This document shows, piece by piece, positions 33,712-41,924 of a stretch of DNA of 64,000 bases. The stretch lies in contig JBAQYV010000059.1 of NCBI GenBank assembly GCA_049790315.1, positions 31,795-95,794 on the forward strand, in the 5' to 3' direction. Position numbers and translations under genes: made by a program. The stretch's first letter is position 1. Every line of letters starts with the position of its first letter. The notes under the pieces were generated by a model. That model saw only the letters and a program-made list of their open reading frames with translations. It had not been told where the DNA came from and made no database searches. This stretch comes from DASPOJ01 sp049790315. Lineage in GTDB: Bacteria; Acidobacteriota; Terriglobia; Acidiferrales; UBA7541.

Positions 33712-35550
33712 TTACGCCGACGGCGATTTCACGCTGGCGCGAATTTCCTGCCAGCGCTTGGGCCGCCTTTTCCCGTCCAGGACCTTCTTGCGCAGCCGAA
33801 TGGATTTCGGCGTCACTTCGACGTATTCATCATCCGCGATAAATTCGATGGCTTTTTCGAGCGTCATGTCGCGTGGCGGAATCAGGCGAATGGCTTCGTC
33901 GGCGGAGGACGAGCGCATGTTGGTCTGTTTCTTTTCCTTCGTGATATTCACGCTCATATCGTCTTCGCGGGAATTTTCGCCGACGATCATTCCCTCATAG
34001 ACTTCTTCCGTCGGGCCGATGAACATTTCGCCGCGCTCTTGAATGCCCCAAATCGCGAACGCCGTCGAGACGCCCGCACGATCGCACACCAGCGCGCCGG
34101 TAAGCCGCGAAGCCATGTCGCCCGCGTAATCCGTCCAGCCTTCCAGCACGGAATGAATCAGCGCCGTGCCGCGGGTATCCGTCAGCAATTGCCCGCGCAA
34201 TCCAATCAATCCACGCGAAGGAATATGGAAATCCATGCGCACGCGGCCTGAATGGTGATTCACCATCTTGGCCAATTCCCCGCGCCGGCTGCCCAGACTT
34301 TCCATCACGATGCCGATGAACGCTTCCGGGCAATCGATCACAAGCCGTTCGAGCGGTTCGACGCGGCGGCCTTTTTCCTCGCGCACCACGATTTCAGGCT
34401 TCGCCACCATCACTTCGTAGCCTTCGCGGCGCATGGTCTCGATCAAAATCGCGAGCTGCAATTCGCCGCGGGCCAGCACGCGAAAGGAATCCGTCGCGGT
34501 GGTCTCCTCGATGCGCAATGAAACGTTGGTGAGAAGTTCGCGATCGAGGCGCGAGCGCAGATCGCGCGAAGTGACATATTGACCCTCGCGCCCCGCGAAG
34601 GGCGAAGTGTTCACGGTGAAAATCATCGTCAACGTCGGCTCGTCAATGGTCAGCGGCTCAAGCGGCGCGGGATGTTCCAGGTCCGTGATGCTTTCGCCGA
34701 TTTGAATGCCTTCGACGCCGGCGATGGCCACGATGTCGCCGGCCGCAACTTCTTCGGCTTCGTCGCGATCGAGTCCGCGAAACGTGTAAAGCTTCGTGAT
34801 CTTGGTGGGCACAAGCGCGCCGGACAATTTCGCGATGCCCACATCGGCTCCGCGCTTCAGCGTCCCTTCAAACACGCGCGCAATCGCGAGACGGCCGAGA
34901 TATTCGCTGTAATCGAGATTGGTAACCTGAATTTGCAGCGTGGCTTCAGGATCGCCCGACGGCGGTGGAATCGATTTCACGATCGTCTCAAACAGCGGCA
35001 CGAGGTCCTTCGAGTCGTCGCCGAGTTTGTAGTGCGCCACGCCCGCGCGCGCATTCGTGTAGAGAACCGGGAAATCGAGTTGATCTTCGGTGGCGTCAAG
35101 ATCGATGAAGAGATCGTAGATTTCATCCAGCACTTCGGCGCAACGCGCATCCGAGCGATCGATTTTATTCAGCACGATTACTGGAGGCAGCTTCGCCGCC
35201 AGAGCTTTCTGCAAAACGTAACGAGTCTGCGGCAGCGGCCCTTCGCTCGCGTCGACAAGCAGCAACACACCATCCACCATGCGCAGCGCGCGCTCGACTT
35301 CGCCGCCGAAATCGCTGTGGCCCGGCGTATCGACGATATTGATTTTCACGCCGCGATAGGTGAGCGCCGTATTTTTCGCCAGAATCGTGATGCCGCGCTC
35401 GCGCTCGAGGTCATTCGAGTCCATGACGCGGTCCGTCAATTCTTCGTTCTCGCGGAAAATTCCGCTTTGGCGCAGCATGAAGTCCACAAGCGTGGTTTTG
35501 CCGTGGTCCACGTGCGCGATAATTGCGATATTGCGAAGTTGGGTGTTCAT
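33712..35550 (-). CDS. typA: Ribosome-associated translational GTPase TypA/BipA
   Basis: GTPase of the EF-G/LepA superfamily that assists 50S subunit assembly under cold and stress. The 612-residue protein has G1 AHVDHGKTTLVD (about 12-23), G2 around RGITI, G3 DTPGHSDFGGEVER, G4 NKIDR, then EF-G-like domains II, III and V and the BipA-specific C-terminal domain (ETMRREGYEVMVAKPEIV, TRGTALIHSVLEGW). Start ATG 35550 gives MNTQLRNIAIIAHVDHGK; an ATG at 35574 would add eight residues. AAGGGA lies immediately upstream. Confidence 0.96.
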   Translation of the reverse strand: MNTQLRNIAIIAHVDHGKTTLVDFMLRQSGIFRENEELTDRVMDSNDLERERGITILAKNTALTYRGVKINIVDTPGHSDFGGEVERALRMVDGVLLLVDASEGPLPQTRYVLQKALAAKLPPVIVLNKIDRSDARCAEVLDEIYDLFIDLDATEDQLDFPVLYTNARAGVAHYKLGDDSKDLVPLFETIVKSIPPPSGDPEATLQIQVTNLDYSEYLGRLAIARVFEGTLKRGADVGIAKLSGALVPTKITKLYTFRGLDRDEAEEVAAGDIVAIAGVEGIQIGESITDLEHPAPLEPLTIDEPTLTMIFTVNTSPFAGREGQYVTSRDLRSRLDRELLTNVSLRIEETTATDSFRVLARGELQLAILIETMRREGYEVMVAKPEIVVREEKGRRVEPLERLVIDCPEAFIGIVMESLGSRRGELAKMVNHHSGRVRMDFHIPSRGLIGLRGQLLTDTRGTALIHSVLEGWTDYAGDMASRLTGALVCDRAGVSTAFAIWGIQERGEMFIGPTEEVYEGMIVGENSREDDMSVNITKEKKQTNMRSSSADEAIRLIPPRDMTLEKAIEFIADDEYVEVTPKSIRLRKKVLDGKRRPKRWQEIRASVKSPSA

Positions 35551-35652
35551 TTCCCTTTTACACCTTGCGGCCACACAATCACGGCCGCACGCGCGGTGCC
35601 CGGCAACCCCGATTCGTTCCCAAGGTTTGTTGGAGCGACAGACGCAGTTTTT

Positions 35653-35661
35653 ATTTTAGCA
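35653..35661 (-). promoter_or_regulatory. Extended -10 promoter for typA
   Basis: The minus strand reads TGCTAAAAT, a TGn extension on TAAAAT. It lacks a clear -35. The predicted start of transcription is near 35646, about 95 nt before the ATG. Confidence 0.45.
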
Positions 35662-35809
35662 CGGCAGACGAGATTGCGCCGCTTTTGAGGTTGCCGGTGT
35701 TCCCGACAACGGCTTACGACATATTCCGCGCCGTAAGCGGTTGAAGGGACGAGATTTCTGGCGGATGAATCGCGAATCTCAGATGAGGCTTTAGGAGTCC
35801 GGCGCGCAG

Positions 35810-35918
35810 GGGGTACATACACCCCGGTACCCAGTTCATAAAAAGCACAAAACACGTGACTTCCAGGAAAAGAGTGAAAAGGAGTGCGCAAGTGTTTGAC
35901 AGCACTGGGATTTGAAAC
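35810..35918. repeat. Non-coding element, copy B (related to 916-1013)
   Basis: This lies in the gene-free stretch 35551-36165. It has a GGGGGTACATACACCCCGGT start, the box AGGAAAAGAGTG at 35865-35876, then AAGTGTTTGACAGCACTGGG at 35890-35909 and a TTTGAAAC end. Motif order and spacing parallel copy A. The remainder of the gap (35919-36165) shows no gene with a ribosome-binding site; short open frames there on both strands look accidental. Confidence 0.4.
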
Positions 35919-36165
35919 TGTTCTTGCTCTATGAGATACGCGGATTTCTCCGAGAATGCGGAGATAAATGCTTTGGCAAGTGGGGGTTACGCGCGTCCCG
36001 CGTGGGCCACAGCAGTATGCAACTTGCGAAGTTCGCAGAGGATTCGCGGTGGCGCGGGATCCAGGGCAAAAAATGCGTGGGCGCTCGGCCAAACGGGTCG
36101 AACTCAATGTTTGCTGCGGACTCATACCGCATTATAGCACGATAGTACACAATCGCCAATAGTCA

Positions 36166-36417
36166 TCACTGAGTGAGTATTCGAATTGATTTCCACAGAC
36201 ACGGAAGGCGCAAGAACGCCACCGGACAAGAATTTGCCGCCTCGTAATATACTTCGCCGGTGGACCCATCGTGGGCAACGCGACCGCCGTGCAGCGGGAT
36301 CGTAACCGCCCTTCCGTCTGGGTGGTTCCATCGTTCGTGACTTCCGGTCTGCCTCGTCTTTGAAAACCCTAGACGCCGCGCGGCGTTTTGAAACTGGCGG
36401 GCGGTGGCGCTAGGCAT
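36166..36417 (-). CDS. hicA: HicA-type toxin (mRNA interferase), divergent C-terminus
   Basis: An 83-residue protein. Its first 50 residues match HicA: an N-terminal helix (ARQFQNAARRLGFSKTRQTG), the active-site GSHERW with the conserved His, then HPDGRAVTIPLHGG. HicA cleaves mRNA and is neutralised by HicB. ATG 36417 overlaps the hicB stop by eight bases. After HGG the sequence (RVAHDGSTGEVYYEAANSC and onward) does not resemble the usual C-terminal helix, so a frameshift, decay or divergence is possible. The extended 99-residue frame reading back to 36465 is not needed. Confidence 0.75.
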   Translation of the reverse strand: MPSATARQFQNAARRLGFSKTRQTGSHERWNHPDGRAVTIPLHGGRVAHDGSTGEVYYEAANSCPVAFLRLPCLWKSIRILTQ

Positions 36418-36622
36418 GTAGAATTTCAGTGGTGTCGGCGGGCAAAGAAGTTCGTTTTTCCGCATACTCTTTGTAAATCATGCCAAAGACCTCGGAGAGC
36501 TCGGCAAGCGCCTGCTCGCGCGTGGGCATTAGTGCGTAGCAGCCTGGAATAGCCGGAATATCCGCGACCCAGGAGCCATCTTCCTGCCGGTAGAGAATAG
36601 TTTTGTAGTCTTCGAGGCGCAT
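36410..36622 (-). CDS. hicB: HicB-type antitoxin
   Basis: A 70-residue protein with the partial RNase-H-like HicB fold: YKTILYRQEDGSWVADIPA, then IPGCYALMPTREQALAEL and an amphipathic helix (SEVFGMIYKEY). It is short and lacks an obvious C-terminal helix-turn-helix or ribbon-helix-helix, so it probably relies on protein-protein inhibition of HicA. ATG 36622 is preceded by GGAAGGG. The antitoxin gene comes first and overlaps hicA, the arrangement expected for coupled synthesis. Confidence 0.8.
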   Translation of the reverse strand: MRLEDYKTILYRQEDGSWVADIPAIPGCYALMPTREQALAELSEVFGMIYKEYAEKRTSLPADTTEILHA

Positions 36623-36713
36623 CGGCCCTTCCAAATTCCTCAGAATACGGCAGCACAGACGCCGCGGCTCGGAGGGAGGATTGCGCGCACGGCGACTACG
36701 CTTGGGGAAAACC

Positions 36714-36734
36714 GGGCGGAGACAAGCTCCGCCC
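36714..36734. repeat. REP-like hairpin element, copy 1
   Basis: GGGCGGAG-ACAAG-CTCCGCCC forms a perfect 8-bp stem with a 5-nt loop. About 33 bases around it (from GAAAACCGGGCGG to CCCCTACAAG) recur in inverted orientation near 48187-48220. It lies in the 300-base gap 36623-36923 between the divergent hicBA and ino1 genes. The rest of that gap shows no gene and no convincing promoter. Confidence 0.6.
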
Positions 36735-36923
36735 CTACAAGAGCGAAGGCAGAGCAAACGGGGAGCGCTCAGCGCGGGATGCCTCGCGTTGCACGTTGCA
36801 AAGCGCGCCGCGTTCGCGCATCATACTGCCTTTGGTTTTGGCGCCGCGTCGCGCGTGTGATTCATCGACCGCGTTCCGCGCGCCACATTGTTCCAATTTC
36901 AAGCCTTCAGGGGAGGAACTTGC

Positions 36924-38237
36924 ATGCGACGACCGTCTCGGATTGCGCCGCCCAAAGGCACGCTTGGCGTGCTGACAGTGGGCATGGGCGCGGTGGCCAC
37001 GACATTCATGGCCGGGGTCGAGCTGGTGCGCCGCGGAAAAGCCTCGCCCGTAGGCTCATTGACGCAGCTCGGAACGATTCGCCTAGGCAAGCGCACGGAA
37101 AGCCGCGCGCCGATGATCCGGGATTTCGTTCCGCTGGCAAAAATCGAGGATATCGTCTTCGGCGGCTGGGATATTTTTCCGGACACCGCGTACGAAGCCG
37201 CGAAGAATGCCGCGGTGCTGAGCCCGGAACACCTGGAACTGGTGAAGGGATTTCTCTCCAAGATTCGGCCCATGAAAGCCGCATTCGATCAGACGTACGT
37301 AAAACTGATCGACGGGCCGAACGTGAAAAAGGGCCGCAATAAATACGAACTGGCGCTGCAAATCAAAGAAGACATCGCGCAATTCAAAAAGAAATCGAAG
37401 GCTTCGCGCGTGGTGGTGATCTGGTGCGGCTCGACGGAAATTTTTTTGCAGCCGCACGCCGTACATCAGACCATCGCCTCGTTTGAAAAGGCCATGAAGG
37501 AAAATCACCCCGCCATTGCGCCTTCGATGCTTTACGCATGGGCCGCGATTTCCAGCGGCGTGCCCTTCGCCAATGGCGCACCGAACCTGACGCAAGACAT
37601 CCCGGCGCTGCTGGAACTCGCGCGCAAGAACAACGTCCCTGTGTGCGGCAAGGATTTCAAAACTGGCCAGACATTGATGAAGACGATCCTGGCGCCCGGC
37701 TTCAAAGCGCGGCAACTCGGAATGGCCGGCTGGTTTTCCACAAACATCCTCGGCAATCGCGATGGCGAAGTGCTCGAAGACCCCGAATCGTTCAAGACCA
37801 AGGAAGAATCGAAGCTCGGCGTGCTGGATTTTATTTTGCAGCCGAAACTTTATCCCGATCTGTACGGCAAGATTTTTCACAAGGTCCGCATCAATTACTA
37901 TCCGCCGCGCGGCGACAACAAAGAAGGCTGGGACAACATCGACATCTTCGGCTGGCTCGGCTACCCGATGCAGATCAAGGTGGATTTCCTGTGCCGCGAT
38001 TCCATTCTGGCCGCGCCGCTCGCGCTCGATCTCGTGCTGTTTCTCGATCTCGCCAAGCGCGCCGGACTGCGCGGCATTCAGGAATGGCTGAGCTTTTATT
38101 TCAAATCGCCCATCGTCCCCCCGGAGCTTTATCCCGAGCACGATCTTTTCATTCAGTCCATGAAGCTGAAGAACACGCTGCGCTGGCTGATGGGCGAAGA
38201 GTTGATCACCCACCTGGGCCAGGAATATTACGACTGA
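36924..38237 (+). CDS. ino1: Inositol-3-phosphate synthase
   Basis: NAD-dependent isomerase making myo-inositol 1(3)-phosphate from glucose 6-phosphate, 437 residues from ATG 36924 with GGAGG seven bases upstream. Visible features are the Rossmann start LGVLTVGMGAVATTFMAGVEL, the FGGWDIFPDTAYEAA region, GNFG-like VPFANGAPNLTQDIPAL, the catalytic CGKDFKTGQTLMKT with its two lysines, and WFSTNILGNRDGEVL. This is the bacterial/archaeal-length form. Its product could feed phosphatidylinositol-type lipids via CDP-diacylglycerol, or osmolytes; no inositol phosphatase or PI synthase gene is nearby. Confidence 0.95.
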   Translation: MRRPSRIAPPKGTLGVLTVGMGAVATTFMAGVELVRRGKASPVGSLTQLGTIRLGKRTESRAPMIRDFVPLAKIEDIVFGGWDIFPDTAYEAAKNAAVLSPEHLELVKGFLSKIRPMKAAFDQTYVKLIDGPNVKKGRNKYELALQIKEDIAQFKKKSKASRVVVIWCGSTEIFLQPHAVHQTIASFEKAMKENHPAIAPSMLYAWAAISSGVPFANGAPNLTQDIPALLELARKNNVPVCGKDFKTGQTLMKTILAPGFKARQLGMAGWFSTNILGNRDGEVLEDPESFKTKEESKLGVLDFILQPKLYPDLYGKIFHKVRINYYPPRGDNKEGWDNIDIFGWLGYPMQIKVDFLCRDSILAAPLALDLVLFLDLAKRAGLRGIQEWLSFYFKSPIVPPELYPEHDLFIQSMKLKNTLRWLMGEELITHLGQEYYD

Positions 38238-38313
38238 GGCGCGTCAAATTCGCCCCTGCGCCGCGCTAATTGAGCCAATTAACGCGCTTTAGAAGGCTTC
38301 AAAGCCGTCCTTT

Positions 38314-38342
38314 TTGCAACCGCAGAGCACTTCAGCTAGTCT
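38314..38342 (+). promoter_or_regulatory. Possible promoter giving a leaderless nadA mRNA
   Basis: TTGCAA (38314-38319), a 17-base spacer and TAGTCT (38337-38342). Transcription would start about 38349, right at the proposed GTG start of nadA, which has no ribosome-binding site. This is suggestive only. Confidence 0.3.
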
Positions 38343-38349
38343 AATTAGT

Positions 38350-39339
38350 GTGTCTCCTCTCGCCCCACCCATTGCGCGAAACGCGACGTTCGGCGCTGCT
38401 CCTGCTGCGCTCTCGCCTTCGCTCGATCTTGAATCCGAAATAAGCAAGCTTAAGCGCGAACGCAATGCCGTGATTCTGGCGCATTACTACCAGGATTCCG
38501 AAATCCAGGACCTCGCGGACTTCGTGGGCGACAGCCTGGAGCTTTCGCGGCGCGCGGCCGGCACAAAAGCCGATGTGATCGTCTTTGCCGGCGTGCACTT
38601 CATGGCGGAGACGGCCAAGATTCTGAATCCGTCGCGGCAAGTGCTGCTGCCGGATATCGATGCCGGCTGCTCGCTGGCGGATGGATGTCCGGCGGATCAA
38701 TTCGCTAAATTTCTTGAGCGATATCCCGGCCACACGGTGGTGAGCTACATCAATTGCAGCGCCGCCGTAAAGGCAATGAGCGACTTGATCTGCACGTCGA
38801 GCAACGCCGCGCGCCTGGTCGCGCAGCTCCCCCCGGACCAACCGATCGTGTTCGCGCCCGATCGCAATCTTGGCCGCTACGTCACGAAGCAGACTGGGCG
38901 CGAAATGGTCTGCTGGCCGGGCACCTGCATCGTGCACGAACAATTTTCGGTGAAGAAAATCGTGCAATTGCGCGAGCGGCATCCGAACGCGCGGCTGGTC
39001 GCGCATCCCGAATGCGAAGAGCCGGTGCTGCGCATGGCGGATTTCATCGGCTCGACCACGGCGCTTTTGAAACACGTGGAAGCCAGCGCCGATTCCGAAT
39101 TCATCATCGCTACCGAGCCTGGCATTCTGCACGCGATGCAGCGCGTCGCGCCGGGCAAATTGCTGATTCCCGCGCCGCCGGATGGCAATTGCGCCTGCAA
39201 CGAGTGCCCGCACATGCGCAAGAACACGATCGAGAAACTTTATCTGTCCCTGCGCGATCGCACGCCGGAAATCACACTTGACGCGGACATCGCCCGCCGC
39301 GCTCTTCGCCCCATCGAGCGCATGCTGGCGATGAGCTGA
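38350..39339 (+). CDS. nadA: Quinolinate synthase A
   Basis: 4Fe-4S enzyme that condenses iminoaspartate with DHAP to quinolinate. Motifs are HYYQDSEIQDLADFVGDSLELS, VHFMAETAKILNP, and the three regions bearing cluster cysteines: SYINCSAAVKA, CWPGTCIVHE and CACNECPHM. It has about 329 residues from GTG 38350; a TTG at 38314 would add 12 unconserved residues and overlaps a -35-like hexamer. It is first in the nadA-nadC-nadB set, ten bases before nadC. Confidence 0.93.
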   Translation: MSPLAPPIARNATFGAAPAALSPSLDLESEISKLKRERNAVILAHYYQDSEIQDLADFVGDSLELSRRAAGTKADVIVFAGVHFMAETAKILNPSRQVLLPDIDAGCSLADGCPADQFAKFLERYPGHTVVSYINCSAAVKAMSDLICTSSNAARLVAQLPPDQPIVFAPDRNLGRYVTKQTGREMVCWPGTCIVHEQFSVKKIVQLRERHPNARLVAHPECEEPVLRMADFIGSTTALLKHVEASADSEFIIATEPGILHAMQRVAPGKLLIPAPPDGNCACNECPHMRKNTIEKLYLSLRDRTPEITLDADIARRALRPIERMLAMS

Positions 39340-39348
39340 GCCCGCTCC

Positions 39349-40239
39349 GTGGCCAACGCATCCGCCGTCAACGCGTCGCCTCTCTCCGCTGATGCTCTGC
39401 GCGAACTGTTGCGCCGTTTTCTCGACGAAGACATCGGCCACGGCGATCGCACGACCGAAATCACGGTTCGCGCCGAACAACGCGCCGCCGGCCAATTGAT
39501 AGCCAAGAGCCCGCTCGTTCTTGCCGGCCTCGATTTCGCGATCGAGACATTTCGCTTGCTCGACTCGCATCTCGAATCCAAAATTCTCTTCCGCGATGGC
39601 GATCGCGTCACTTCCGGCCAAACGATCGCGTGGGTTCGCGGCCGGGCGCGCGCGCTGCTCGGCGCCGAGCGCGTTGCTCTCAATTTGTTGCAGCGTCTCA
39701 GCGGCGTCGCCACTCTCACGCGCGCGTATGTTGACGCTGTCGCCGGAACGGGTCCCGCGATTCTGGATACGCGCAAAACAACGCCCGGTCTGCGCGCGCT
39801 CGAAAAATACGCGGTCCGCGCGGGCGGCGGCACGAATCATCGGCTGGGCCTCGATGACGCGATCCTGATCAAGGAGAATCATGTTCGACTGGCGGGTGGC
39901 GTCGCTCCCGCGATTCGCGCCGCGCAAGCGAATCGCGGCTCAGCAAAATGGATCGAAGTAGAGGTGGACACGCTGGCCGAGCTTGACGAGGCGTTGCGCG
40001 AGCAACCCGGCGCGATTCTGCTCGACAACTTCACGCCCGAGCTGACGCGCGAAGCCGTGGCTCGCGCCCGCGCACGAGATCCCGAACACCGCATCGCGCT
40101 CGAATCCTCCGGCGGAATCACGCTTCCGAACGTGCGCCAATTCGCCGAGGCCGGCGTGGATCGCATTTCAATCGGCGCGCTAACACATTCCGCGCCCGCA
40201 GCCGACATCAGCCTCGAGATTGAGCCGGAAAACGAATGA
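39349..40239 (+). CDS. nadC: Nicotinate-nucleotide pyrophosphorylase (quinolinate phosphoribosyltransferase)
   Basis: Converts quinolinate and PRPP to nicotinate mononucleotide with decarboxylation. The 296-residue protein has LLRRFLDEDIGHGDRTTE, VALNLLQRLSGVAT, the substrate site DTRKTTPGLRALEKYAVRAGGG with HRLGLDDAILIKENH, and the barrel end LESSGGITLPNVRQFAEAG with VDRISIGALTHS. The start is GTG at 39349; the first 15 residues are unconserved. It ends with ATGA overlapping nadB, so the two are coupled. Confidence 0.95.
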   Translation: MANASAVNASPLSADALRELLRRFLDEDIGHGDRTTEITVRAEQRAAGQLIAKSPLVLAGLDFAIETFRLLDSHLESKILFRDGDRVTSGQTIAWVRGRARALLGAERVALNLLQRLSGVATLTRAYVDAVAGTGPAILDTRKTTPGLRALEKYAVRAGGGTNHRLGLDDAILIKENHVRLAGGVAPAIRAAQANRGSAKWIEVEVDTLAELDEALREQPGAILLDNFTPELTREAVARARARDPEHRIALESSGGITLPNVRQFAEAGVDRISIGALTHSAPAADISLEIEPENE

Positions 40240-41804
40240 GCGAATCAAACCGCATCCCCGAAAACATCGACGTTCTCGTCCTTGGCAGCGGGCTGGCCGG
40301 CTGCGCCACAGCCTGGGCCGCGGCCGAGCAAGGCGCCGAAGTCGCGATCGTCACGCGCGCTCATCAACCCGAAGAAAGCAATTCATTCTGGGCGCAAGGC
40401 GGAATCGTTTTTCGCGGCCACAACGATTCGCCGGAACTTCTCGCTCGCGACATCCTGGAAGCCGGCGCGCACCTCGGCAATCCCGCCGCAGTCGGCGTGC
40501 TCGCTCGGGAAGGCCCCGAGTTCGTGCAAACAGTTTTGATCGATCAACTCGGCGTGGAATTCGATCGCACTCCCGACGGAAAAGATTGGCACCTGACCAG
40601 CGAGGCCGCGCACTCCTGCCCGCGTATCCTTCACGTGAAAGATAAGACGGGCACGGCCATCGAGCGCGCATTTTTCGCGCGCGTCTCCAATCACCCGCGC
40701 ATTCGCCTTCTGCGTGGATTCACCGCGATCGATCTGCTCACGTTGCCGCATCACTCCGAAGAACCGCTCGATGTGTATCGCACCCCGCAATGCTTCGGCG
40801 TTTACGCGCTCGATCAATCGAACGCCGAAATTGTGCCGCTGCGCGCGAAGCAAACGGTACTCGCCACCGGCGGCATCGGACGTCTGTATCTCCACACCAC
40901 GAATCCGCCCGGCGCCCGCGGCGATGGACTCGCGCTCGCGCATCGCGCCGGCGCCCGCTCGATCAATTTGCAGTACGTGCAATTCCATCCCACCGCGCTG
41001 TTTCATCCCAGCGGCACGTTCCTGATTTCCGAATCGCTGCGCGGCGAAGGCGCGCGCGTTGTCGATTCCGCCGGACGCGAATTTTTGAGCGGCCATCCCG
41101 ACGGCTCGCTCGCACCGCGCGATGTTGTGGCTCGCGGCATTTATCAGCACATGCTCGAAAAAGGAGAACCGTGCGCGTGGCTCGACATCACGCACAAGCC
41201 CGCCGATTGGATTCGCGAGCGTTTTCCCGGCGTGTATCAACATTGCGCCTCGCTCGGTATCGACATCACGAAGGAGTTGATCCCGGTCGTCCCGGCCGCG
41301 CATTACAGTTGCGGCGGAGTCGCCGTCGATGAGTGGGGCCAGACCAGCCTCGCCGGTTTGCGCGCTGTCGGCGAAGTGGCCTGCACTGGAGTGCACGGAG
41401 CGAATCGCCTCGGCAGCACTTCCCTGCTCGAATGTTTGGTTTGGGGAGTGCGCGCCGGACGCAAGGGCGCCGAGCAAGCCGCATCCGCCGCCGCATATTT
41501 TCCGCGCATCGCGCCCTGGCGCTATGAGCGCGAATCCGCCGATCCCGCGCTGATCGCACAAGACTGGCTCACGATTCGCCACACCATGTGGAATTATGTC
41601 GGCTTGATCCGCAGCGGCAAGCGCCTGGAACGCGCGCGCGAAATTCTGCAGGAGTTGTCTCTCGAAATTTCACAGTTTTACCAACGCGCCGCGCTTGACG
41701 ACGCGATCATCGGCCTGCGCAACGCCGTCGAAGCCAGCATCCTGATCGTCCGCGCCGCCACCGAGTCTCGCGCGAGCCGTGGCTGCCACTTCCGCGTCGA
41801 TTGA
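40236..41804 (+). CDS. nadB: L-aspartate oxidase
   Basis: FAD enzyme oxidising L-aspartate to iminoaspartate for NadA, homologous to SdhA. The 522-residue protein has the FAD loop VLVLGSGLAGCATAWAAAEQG (about 10-30), SFWAQGGIVF, HSCPRILHVKDKTG, ATGGIGRLYLHTTNPPGARGDG, LQYVQFHPTALFHP and the active-site arginine region ESLRGEGARVVDS, then HYSCGGVAVDEWGQTSL. It is the last gene of the NAD set. Together nadA, nadB and nadC complete the de novo pathway from aspartate to NaMN. Confidence 0.95.
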   Translation: MSESNRIPENIDVLVLGSGLAGCATAWAAAEQGAEVAIVTRAHQPEESNSFWAQGGIVFRGHNDSPELLARDILEAGAHLGNPAAVGVLAREGPEFVQTVLIDQLGVEFDRTPDGKDWHLTSEAAHSCPRILHVKDKTGTAIERAFFARVSNHPRIRLLRGFTAIDLLTLPHHSEEPLDVYRTPQCFGVYALDQSNAEIVPLRAKQTVLATGGIGRLYLHTTNPPGARGDGLALAHRAGARSINLQYVQFHPTALFHPSGTFLISESLRGEGARVVDSAGREFLSGHPDGSLAPRDVVARGIYQHMLEKGEPCAWLDITHKPADWIRERFPGVYQHCASLGIDITKELIPVVPAAHYSCGGVAVDEWGQTSLAGLRAVGEVACTGVHGANRLGSTSLLECLVWGVRAGRKGAEQAASAAAYFPRIAPWRYERESADPALIAQDWLTIRHTMWNYVGLIRSGKRLERAREILQELSLEISQFYQRAALDDAIIGLRNAVEASILIVRAATESRASRGCHFRVD

Positions 41805-41924
41805 CACAGCATGATCCCGGCGCCTGTGGCGCGCGGCGCAACAATTCACCGGCGCGCGCTTTGATTCTTTCGCGTCGTTCGGCTAGGCTGATTCCGCGCG
41901 CTCACGCCCGAGGCGCTTGCTACG

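Noticed and set aside
38341..39927. 528-codon minus-strand frame over nadA and nadC
   Set aside because: Antisense to two well-supported genes; the composition is Arg/Ala-rich as expected of a chance frame in GC-rich DNA.
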